DNA of 64,000 nucleotides from Bufo bufo (taxonomy: Eukaryota; Chordata; Amphibia; Anura; Bufonidae). Both the position numbers and the translations under genes were made by a program. The stretch covers positions 110,876,465 to 110,940,464 of the forward strand of contig NC_053392.1 of assembly GCF_905171765.1 (NCBI RefSeq). Direction: 5' to 3'. Under the pieces are notes generated by a model, which was given only the letters and a program-made list of their open reading frames with translations, did not search any database and had not been told where the DNA came from. This document shows, piece by piece, positions 55,884 through 64,000 of this stretch (position 1 is its first letter; each line of letters opens with the position of its first letter).

Positions 55884-58723
55884 GAAGGCTGATGAATTAT
55901 CAGCTACACTGTGTCACACTGGCCGAATATCTGAAGGTCGAACGGATTCCCCGCGGCCTCAGAATTCGTACCAGGCCAACGTTTTTTAAGGACGATCCAG
56001 AATTTTGCAAGAAATTTGAAATGATCCTTAACAAATGTTCATTTGACCTGATAGCACTGACACTGTCATATCTACAAGAAGCCATTACCAAAACCCACAA
56101 CTTACAGCCATCCTACCACCTGAGGAACTTTGCCAACTACAAGCAAAAATTGAATCCACACTTCAAAGCCACAGAAAAGAGATAGAGAACACAAAACGGA
56201 ATAAATTCCTCCGTGACACTGAGGATTATAGAATGAATAGAGTGTACAAATGGCCTGACTACAACCGTCCATCCACCTACAGACCAAGATATCGATCACA
56301 ATCAAGAGACTCGTCCCACTCAAGTGCCAATAGCGACTCACACAACCAACCAGAAACACAGATTCAACGCTCCCAAAGAGGACGACGAACGAATCGCACA
56401 GGACCAGCCACCGCAGCACGTGGATCCATCACTACAAGATCACAGGTATCATCACTAGTGGTAAATATGTCATCATACACACTGGGACCAGCCGAGATGG
56501 CCCTTCTCGAAAAAGGCCTATCATACTGCCCGTCGGTTCAAGTGGACTCCTTCCAATTGGACCTAGACCTCTGCAGACTCTTTAGGAACATTCGCCTTAA
56601 GGCACATTTTGCTGAACAAGAATGTCCTACCCGGAGTACCTCCTGTTCTCCTAGCCCACAGGTTTCTATCAGCAGCCTGGGACTAAGGAACAAGAGCCAT
56701 TACATGCCACCTAAGAATAAACCTGCTATAGAGACATTTATTTCACTTGTCAAAAAAGATGTCACCCAATTTAAGCAAGATCTTTCTAGAGGCAAATACA
56801 AATTTCAAAATAACTTAGAGGCAACACAACGACAGGCACTTACCTCCCTCCGCAAACAGAAAAATATTATAATAAAACCAGCAGACAAAGGGGGAGCAGT
56901 TGTCCTCCTTGATAAGACCGACTACAAGGCTGAAATCTATCGCCAATTGCAAGATGACACAATATATAAAAAATTGAGCTCTGATCCCACACACACAATC
57001 AGAGAAAAAATCCAGAAAGTCGTCACTCACTACCATTCGTTGAACATTATTGACAATGCCACCCTCACCTTTCTCACTAATAACAATCCAGTCATACCTG
57101 TTCTTTATACTTTACCCAAAATTCACAAAAATCTACACCGTCCCCCTGGCCGTCCCATTGTTGCATCAACCAGTTCACTCCTGTCTCCACTATCCATCCT
57201 CCTTGAAAAATCACTTACACCACTGATCAAAAAAACGAGATCATTCATTCTAGACACCTCCGAATTCCTGAACCTTATTCACAAACTCCCACCGTTACCA
57301 CCCAACAGCATTTTAGTCACATGGGATTTGACTAGCCTTTATACCTCCATCAAACATCAAAAGGGTCTTCAGGCAGTTTCTAACTGCCTCCAAGCCAATG
57401 TCTCTAATTCTGACACTATCTCCTTTTACATGGATATTCTGGAATTGGTTTTGACCAATAATTTCTTTCTCTTTGAAGATACATTTTATCTACAGTGCCA
57501 AGGGACCGCCATGGGGTCTAACGTGGCCCCCCCATATGCAAACTGTTACATGTCTGAATTCGAAGAGACACACATTTACCCCAATCCTCATTTTATTGAC
57601 CATGCACGGATATGGAAACGCTACATTGACGACATTTTTTGCATATGGGTGGGCCCCGTCGAGTCCCTCAACGTATTTCACAGTTTCTTGAACAGCATTT
57701 ACCCAGAACTTCAATTCACAATCAACTCCGACACTTCTAGCATCAGTTTTCTGGACACTACAGTCATCATCACACCAACAGGCACACTAAGTACCGACCT
57801 CTATAAAAAACCAACAGATCGCAATAACCTCCTACATTACACCAGTTTCCATTCTATGAATACAAAAAAAATCTCTCCCCAACTCTCAATATTCCCGTCT
57901 TAAGAGAATTGTGTCCAATAGCTCACAGCGTGAAATTCGACTGGGGGAAATGAGAGACCGATTCAGGGAACGTGGCTACCCTGAACATATTCTTGAAGAC
58001 ACAAGTCACCCAACACCCAAACCCACTAACACTACCGCCAAGACTACCCTAACCCGCATTCCATTCGTACATACATACCATCCCAGTATCAACAAAGTTC
58101 TGAACAGTATCCGTAACCATTGGCCCTTACTACAAAAAGCATTTCCCAAGATACAAGAGTTCACTAACCCCATTCTGGCGTGCAATCGTAGACCCAAAAA
58201 TCTCAGAGACCATCTAGTAAAAGCAGATATTGGCCCACTACTCAATATTCCGAAACAAAGATTCCTAGGCACACCCAAATTTGGCACCTTTCCATGCCTC
58301 CACTGTTTCCAATGTTCAAACATCCTCAAAGGCTCTCACTTTCACCATCCCCAATCCGGACACCAATTTTCTATCAAAGATTTCTTTACATGCGACTCTT
58401 CATTCATCATATATCTGTTAAAATGTCCATGTGGCAAAATTTACATTGGAGAAACCACACAGAAAGTGAGAGACCGTATATGTCAGCACAAGTCATCTAT
58501 CAGACGCCAGAATCTTTTACTTCCAGTTCCATTTCATTTTCACCAGGCAGGCCATAACATCTCACAACTCAGATTTCAAGTCATCGAACATATCCCCTCA
58601 CATAGACGTGGATATGACCGCATTACACAACTGAAAAAACGAGAATCCTTCTGGATACATACACTGGATTGTCTAGAACCTAAAGGTTTAAACAGGGATT
58701 ATGAAGTTCAGAGTTTCATGTAA
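55884..58723 (+). pseudogene. Penelope-like element 2: N-terminal region, RT and GIY-YIG endonuclease
   Basis: The N-terminal part (55884-56185) reads LAEYLKVERIPRGLRIR and FEMILNKCSFDLIALTL, a conserved PLE lead-in. A frameshift at about 56185 leads to the long frame ending at 57903. RT motifs there are IIKPADKGGAVVLLD, YTLPKIHKNLHRPPGRPIVA, SILVTWDLTSLYTSI, GTAMGSNVAPPYA and YIDDIFCIW. A single-base shift near 57895 separates the final frame (57911-58723), which has Cys pairs in FPCLHCFQC and the GIY-YIG nuclease FIIYLLKCPCGKIYIGETT. It ends ESFWIHTLDCLEPKGLN. The RT and nuclease motifs are intact; only two frameshifts are seen, so this is the youngest PLE here. Confidence 0.92.
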
Positions 58724-59347
58724 ATTATATCTATTTTCGAATTAATTCCTCTCCTCCGTACACCATTGCACCCCCATCATCCAGTGGACACACGTATCCA
58801 CTACATCCACATATCCATCAATACTAGATTCCACCAATACCATTATGTCACCACGTATATATAGTTATATTTGTCTTTTCATCTAGTCTATTCCAGTTTA
58901 CAATATTCCAATTTACTTTATAGGTATCCTAACTACATCACCTATGGAGATCTGTATCCTTTTCCATCTCATCCTGGTAGTATGTATTTTCTCATAGTAT
59001 ACCTTATATAGTCCATGATATCTTTATATAGTGTATGATACAGTATATACCCGTAGAGGCTTTAACATATATAGTTTATTCCTATAGATTTTTGGATATT
59101 ATACATGCACTGATCGTTCATTTTCCCTCCCCCATCTCCTCTGTAAACTCTGTATACATTTCTCAGCGTTCCTATCACCCATTTCCTGTGGGTGGAACGC
59201 ATTTGGAACGCATTTCCTGTATGCGATTCAAACATATCCATGTCACTTCCTGCCTGTGAAACGCAAGGTGAAACGCACCACTTCCGGTTTTGCGATACCA
59301 CTTCCGGTTTCGCAATACCGGTAGTGCGATTCGCGCCCATCTGAAGG
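58724..59347 (+). other. 3' UTR of PLE 2
   Basis: C/T-rich then AT-rich, with repeated ACTTCCGGTTTTGCGATACC and GGAACGCATTTCCTGT motifs, leading into the terminal arm. Confidence 0.6.
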
Positions 59348-60197
59348 ATTTAAGCAACACATCAAACACACTATGGGTGCGCTCATACCAACTACATGCA
59401 GTTGCATACTATATCTTCTTTTCAGCGCAGCATTACCTGGCTCCCTCCTCCTTAGCTGCGTGTGGTAAGTGTCAGACCCCCGGTCTCACTGTGCTCATTT
59501 AATAGACTGATTATGCTGTTACAACCAGATGACTTCCTGTACCAATCTGATGCTCCCCTGTACTATCTATGGATCCTCTCTATATACTCATTAGGACTAT
59601 CTTGATTCCTGCATGCAAGGACATATTCCCTATACCTGTCCGTTGAACTTTGTCCTTTGAACTTTGCCTATGGATTTCTCCCTATGTACCATTCCTATGA
59701 ATTCAATTTTTCTATGAATTATTTTGCTATAGTGGGTTCCTATGCACATCGTCTATGAATTTAACTCCAATGTCTCTATCCCCTATATATCTGTGGACCT
59801 CTGTTACAGCTCCTCAATTCCGTCTATATTACATGATCTAAAACTACATATCTGAGGCATATGACATACCGTTTTCCTCAACTATGCTCCTCAAGGTGTC
59901 GTTCTTCAGCCCACATCTGGACCTCTTGACAAGATCCTGAGACTTTCCTCCTCCTTTTTGATATTTATCACGTGTACATTCATCTATATGCATTAATATA
60001 TTTATATGTACTACCAGAATCATGTTATTTTTTGCCATGTTGTTGGTAATCACTGATTGTAATTTTCTATAATTTTCTGTACTTACACAGTTTGAAAAAG
60101 GCATTTGTGCCGAAACGTCACACCAAGTGTTATTTGCCGCAATACAATAAAATACCAACAACAACCAAGCAAATCTCGCTGGAGTTTATTTTATCAT
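59348..60197 (+). repeat. Right terminal arm (pLTR) of PLE 2
   Basis: Sense-orientation 3' end of the element, inverse of 51677-52526. It contains the hammerhead-like motif at 60089-60119. Confidence 0.9.
60089..60119 (+). ncRNA. Degenerate hammerhead-ribozyme-like motif
   Basis: TTGAAAA, then stem GGCA-TTTG-TGCC (60100-60111), then GAAAC and GTC. This is the order CUGAUGA / stem II / GAAA / GUC of minimal hammerheads reported in PLEs. The first core strand deviates at three of seven positions, so self-cleavage is unlikely for this sequence. The same motif is in the left arm (51757-51787, inverted). Confidence 0.45.
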
Positions 60198-60219
60198 TGT
60201 TTTTATGACTGAAATTTTA

Positions 60220-61049
60220 GGTGTGCAGATTGTTGAATAATGAGAGTGGCTAATATTGAGTAGGAATAATATAGTAGCAATAATGTGGGTCATGCTGAAA
60301 AAGAAGAAGCATGGGTAAGGAGGGTGGGGGTGGTTACCTTTGGAACCGGGCACATGCAGTTAGCGCGACCAGTCAAGATGCTATTGGTCAAATGGAGAAT
60401 GGATGGTTAGGAATGAGGAACTCAAAAGGTAAGGTATTTTGAAGTGAGAAACTGGATTAAGAATGATTGGGTACACGACTGTAGGTATTGTGATCATAAG
60501 GTATGGAGAACTGAGGAGTACCATATTGCTTTACCTTTAGTTTGGGCTGCTGTGTGTGGCGCGGCTTCCCACTTGTGTGAGAGCGCGCGCTTTCTTAAGC
60601 TGGGCGGCTGGGGGCATGGCTGATTGCGGACTGCTGACTGGAGGATGCAGGGGAGCGGGGGTCGGGGCTAATGGCCGACAGTTGGAGTGAGACTGTACTG
60701 ACTTGCACCATGTGTGCGCGCAGTGTCAGCACCCTCTGTATCGGAGTGCTGGCACAGTTAGATCGGGGAGCTGAGGACAGGATAGCACTCAATTGGGTGA
60801 CTGGACGGGAGTCTGATGAGGGATGATGGGAATAAATTTACTTGTTTACCTGATTAGAGAAAGGACATAAGAGAATTTGTTAAAGTGAAATGAAGTACAA
60901 GATTTTGTGGAATAAGGACAACTGAAAGGAAGTGAATGTCATGATTCTATTGATGGATATGTGTAATGGACAGGAATATATACAGTAGGAACAAAATATG
61001 AGATGATGAAACAAAATATGAGATAATGAGAATAAAAAAAAAAAAATTA

Positions 61050-61081
<32 letters not shown>

Positions 61082-61217
61082 ATAATAAAGTTAGATAAAA
61101 TATTGACAAAAATGTGAAATGAAAATGAACCTAAAAATAGAAATAAATATTAGAGAAATAAATAAAAATAAAATTTTAATAAATGTGAAAAAACTTAAAT
61201 AAAAAAATAAATATATG
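60220..61217 (-). other. Probable 3' non-coding part of PLE 3
   Basis: Lies downstream (minus strand) of the GIY-YIG fragment at 61218-61529. GC-rich section 60540-60790, AT-rich section 60900-61210 with (TA)n at 61047-61070. No genes. Confidence 0.4.
61047..61070. repeat. (TA)n microsatellite
   Basis: Run of about twelve TA units. Confidence 0.9.
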
Positions 61218-61529
61218 TTAAAAACAGATGCTTTCAAGGGACTCGTCGAGACCGCATTGCTCTATTGTTTGCAATTTGAAAATCCAGAACATTTCTTTTC
61301 TTTTTAGTTTCTGATAACGGTTTGTGTGTGTGGCAGGCATTTGTTCAATTGGTGACATGGAGAGGTCTGCAGGATTTTTTTTTATGGATATGGAGGAAGT
61401 GTCGTGAGACTCCATGTTTAGTGTAGCCATTTGTAATGTTCCAACGATGTTTATTTATTCTCTCTCAAGGTTAGGGTTGTATGACCTATATATTGCAATC
61501 CGCAAGTGCATTTCAATAGGTAGATGACG
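61218..61529 (-). pseudogene. Penelope-like element 3: GIY-YIG fragment
   Basis: On the minus strand SSYVIYLLKCTCGLQYIGHT (about 61540-61480) is the GIY-YIG signature, followed by TLTLREN. After a frame change comes MSPIEQMPATHTNRYQKLKR and KEMFWIFKLQTIEQCGL, equal to the E.(F/Y)WIF.L.T....GLN end of PLE nucleases. The RT part is absent, replaced by the hAT copy starting at 61530. Sequence differs from PLE 1 and PLE 2. Confidence 0.82.
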
Positions 61530-61974
61530 TAAGATGATGACACCTGGATGTTCGGGTTCAACGGGTTCGGCCGAACTTCACCAAAAAGATGAGTTTGAGA
61601 CCCGAACTTGACCCCGAACCCCATTAAAATCAATGGGGACCTGAACTTTAGAGCTCTAAAATGGCTCTAAAAATGCCATGGAAAGGGCTAGAGGGCTGTA
61701 AATGCCAGCAAAATGTGGTTAAGAGCATGGCAGGTGCACTGCAAACAAATGTGGATAGGGGAATGACTTCAAATAACATAAAATATGTAAAAATTAAATA
61801 TAAGAATCTTGATCTAGGAGAACGAGGTCCATATGGAGTAGGAGGTTGAGGAGACAGTGGATGTGGCGGTGTAGGTGGAAGTGGCAGTGGAGGAGGAGGT
61901 AGCCTACACAGTTTTTTTGGTTTAAATTTTATTTTCTATTTTTTAAATTAGGGTACACCCCAAAACATTGGGAA

Positions 61975-62220
61975 ATATAACCTGTGATAACCCCCTCCAG
62001 CCGTGATAAACAAACGTTCAGACAATACACTGTCTGCAGGGCAGGCCAGCATCTCCAAGGCGTAAAGGGCAAGCTCAGGCCATGTGCCCAATTTGGAGAC
62101 CCAGAAGTTGAAGAGGGCAGACTCATCAGTCAGTTCGTGTAGGCGTGTGCACACATACTTCCCCACCATGTTGCACGTCCCCGTGATGTTCACGATCCAA
62201 TTTGATATCTGCTCTATCAA
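61975..62220 (-). pseudogene. hAT transposase C-terminal fragment
   Basis: Minus strand: YVCTRLHELTDESALFNFWV, SKLGTWPELALYALEMLACP, ADSVLSERLF. Nearly the same as the dimerisation domain at 31600-31760. The frame then fails (AGGGYHRLYF). No catalytic part is seen upstream on this strand; 62250-62880 looks like rearranged hAT-flank sequence with two related copies of CATGTTGATCAC(T/G)GTTA near 62248 and 62679. Confidence 0.85.
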
Positions 62221-62889
62221 CTTTTGATTTTCTTTTCTGCGCTTAGCATGTTGATCACTGTTAGTGGCAAATCAGGGTTCCACGCCGGAGAGGGAACGTG
62301 AGAAAGAGATAGCACATCCAAGGGAGATCAATGAATTAAATTTAATTGTGATTGAGCGGAAATGTGGGAGAAGTTATTAAAACGGAAGAATCGAAGGAAA
62401 GGAGGGGGCGCGGCAATTACCCACTCCCGATTCGGGAAGGTAGTGACAATAAATAACAATACAGGACTCTTAAGATGCCCTGTTATTGGAATGATTTATA
62501 AAAAATTATAGGGAATGTCACTGGGGTATTTAGGATTTGGAAACGTTAGACAGGAGAGGCCATGCTGCGGCTTTGTAGACTCTAGATATCTTCTGCCTGA
62601 ACGCACGTCACCGTGGCGTCCACGATCTATTTGGATATCTACTCTATCGACTTTCAATGTTCTTTTCTGAGCCTACCATGTTGATCACGGTTATCGGCGA
62701 ATCAGGGTTCCACGCCAAAGAGGGAGCATGAGAAAGAGAGACCACATCCAAGGGAGGTTAATTTTTTTAAATTAAATATGATCGAGCGGAAAAGTTAGAA
62801 AAAATTTTGAAGTGCAAATGTGGGACAAGTTGTTAAAGTTTAAGCACTGAATGAAAGGAGGTGGCGCGCATCAATTAAAGAACAATATT

Positions 62890-63830
62890 TGAAATTTAAT
62901 TCCCTGTCACCTATGCAGAGCAGGGGTTTGTATACGGCAAAATTGGTAAAATGTCACCTGACAATATAACAGACGATTATTTGAAATTTATGTTCCTATC
63001 ACCTATGCAGAGCAGGGGTTTAATCACGGCAAAAATGGTCAAATGTCACCCAATAATGTAAACAGACAAATTAGTGAAATTTGTTTACCTGTCTACTAGG
63101 TACAGCAGGGGTATATCACACCCAGAAATTAGTGATTTTCACCCGAAAATGTAACAGACAAATTTGTGATTTTTTTTTTACCTGTCTACTAGGTATAGCC
63201 GGGGTATATCATACCCAAAAATTGGTGAATTTCACCCAGATATGTAACAGACAAATTAGTGAAATGTTACCTGTCTACTAGGTAGAGCAGGGGTATATCA
63301 CACCCAAAAATGTGTGAATTTCACCCGAATATGTAACAGACAAATTTGTGATTTTTTTTACCTGTCTACTAGAAATAGCAGTGGTATATCACACCAAAGA
63401 ATTGGTGAATTTCACCAGAAAATGTAACAGACAAATTAGTGAAATGTTTTTACCTGTCTACTAGGTACAGCCGGGGTATATCACATCCAAAAATTGGTGA
63501 ATTTAACCCGATTATGTAACATAAATTAGTGACATTTTTTTAAACTGTCTACTAGGTATAGCAGTGGTATATCACACCCAAAAATTGGTGAATTTCACCC
63601 GAATATGTAACAGACAAAATAGTGAAATGTTACCTGTCTTTTAGGTAGAGTAGGGTTATATAACACCCACAAATTGGTAAATTTCACCCAAATATGTAAC
63701 AGACAAATTAGTGAATTTTTTTAACCTGTCTACTAGGTATAGCAGTGGTATATCACACCCAAAAATTGGTGATTTTCGCCTAAAAATGTAACAGACAAAT
63801 TAGTGAAATGACATAAAGTAAAATAAAATA
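62890..63830. repeat. ~91 bp tandem array in hAT
   Basis: The unit contains TACCTGTCTACTAGGTA, CAGCAGGGGTATATCACACC, ATTGGTGAATTTCACCCGAA and TATGTAACAGACAAATTAGT. Spacing is 88-93 bp over about 10 copies. The first copies (62890-63060) share GTCACCTATGCAGAGCAGG and are diverged. Same place and period as the array at 32335-33380. Confidence 0.9.
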
Positions 63831-63973
63831 CGTACAAATAAAAAAATAAAATACCTTGATTTATGAGGTGGAGGTCTATATAGAGTAGGAGTTTGAGTAG
63901 GCGGTGGACGTAGCGGTGTAGGTGGAAGCGGGGGTGGAGGAGGACGAGGTAGCCAACACTGTTTTTTGGTTTT

Positions 63974-64000
63974 ATTTCATTTTTTTCTTTCTTTCTTTCT
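63974..64000. repeat. (TTTC)n simple repeat at window end
   Basis: TTTCTTTCTTTCTTTCT at the edge; the full length is not visible. Confidence 0.8.

Larger units (their letters stand above)
51677..60197 (+). mobile_element. Penelope-like element 2 with inverted terminal arms
   Basis: The left arm 51677-52526 is the inverse of the right arm 59348-60197, near-identical over about 850 bp. The right arm follows the coding part in sense orientation, so it is the element's 3' end; the left arm is an inverted copy. Head-to-head or inverted partial copies are characteristic of PLE insertion. Between them lie a piggyBac-like insertion (52527-55879), the RT/GIY-YIG region (55884-58723) and the 3' UTR. 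The coding part appears cut at its 5' side where the insertion stops. Confidence 0.75.
61530..64000 (-). mobile_element. hAT element copy, minus orientation, cut by window end
   Basis: TAAGATGATGACACCTGGAT and GTTCGGGTTC at 61530 correspond to the inverse of the 3' end of the hAT at 34186 (TAGAGTTAAGCGGACACCTGG). The same 3' non-coding blocks follow (AAGAGCATGGCAGGTGCACTGCAAACAAATGTGG). A C-terminal transposase fragment and a ~91 bp array come next, and the 3' non-coding block repeats at 63840-63980. The other end is outside the window. It interrupts PLE 3. Confidence 0.75.

Noticed and set aside
55885..55895. CTGATGA near the PLE 2 N-terminus as a hammerhead core
   Set aside because: It lies in coding sequence with no following stem and GAAA strand.

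Overview
The window looks like nuclear DNA of an anuran amphibian, although the species cannot be named from the sequence. It has no operons or bacterial features. Most of it is transposable elements of kinds typical of frogs: hAT with ZBED-like transposase, Tc1/mariner, Tf1/sushi-type chromoviral LTR elements, TTAA-type piggyBac and palindromic MITEs, Penelope-like elements (PLEs) and L1 scraps. Low-copy sequence with possible splice signals lies between them. All complete transposon reading frames carry stops or frameshifts, so nothing here looks autonomous today.

Layout. 1-1779: tail of a TTAA-type MITE, then a hAT transposase remnant with a ~107 bp tandem array. 1780-4160: mostly unassigned, with an LTR-like stretch. 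4165-5455: a ~39 bp minisatellite organised as a 196 bp higher-order repeat. 5460-7200: L1 ORF1 remnant (minus) and a probable solo LTR. 7762-8394: large palindrome between 17 bp direct repeats. 8412-9378: low-copy, AT-rich, enhancer-like sequence. 9379-11935: non-autonomous hAT-type element filled with a G/A-rich minisatellite. 12976-34186: one hAT transposon with a perfect 8 bp target duplication, swollen to 21 kb by insertions. Inside it are a DD34E Tc1 element (13822-15465) and chromovirus A (17294-29367). Chromovirus A itself contains a DD37E Tc1 element (18217-19778) and chromovirus B (23124-28378). 34805-40293: broken piggyBac with a hAT-type insertion. 40298-43700: palindromic MITEs, an L1 tail and Tc1/hAT scraps. 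43936-47022: two phase-compatible candidate exons of an unidentified host gene, with a Tc1 remnant in the intron. 47112-48457: TTAA-flanked MITE. 49445-61529: cluster of three different PLEs, one with 850 bp inverted terminal arms, interrupted by a piggyBac-like element made of hairpin and alternating inverted arrays. 61530-64000: another hAT copy (minus), cut by the window end.

Most notable results. (1) Both chromoviruses carry, one nucleotide after the 5' LTR, a 10 nt sequence complementary to a site inside their own LTR. The two elements differ by a compensating change, which supports self-primed reverse transcription. (2) Target-site duplications resolve four nested insertion levels. (3) The PLE arms keep a hammerhead-like stem II plus GAAAC-GUC motif. 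(4) Two candidate terminal exons may mark the resident gene. I found no clearly undescribed multi-gene system; the window is best read as a layered record of transposon activity.
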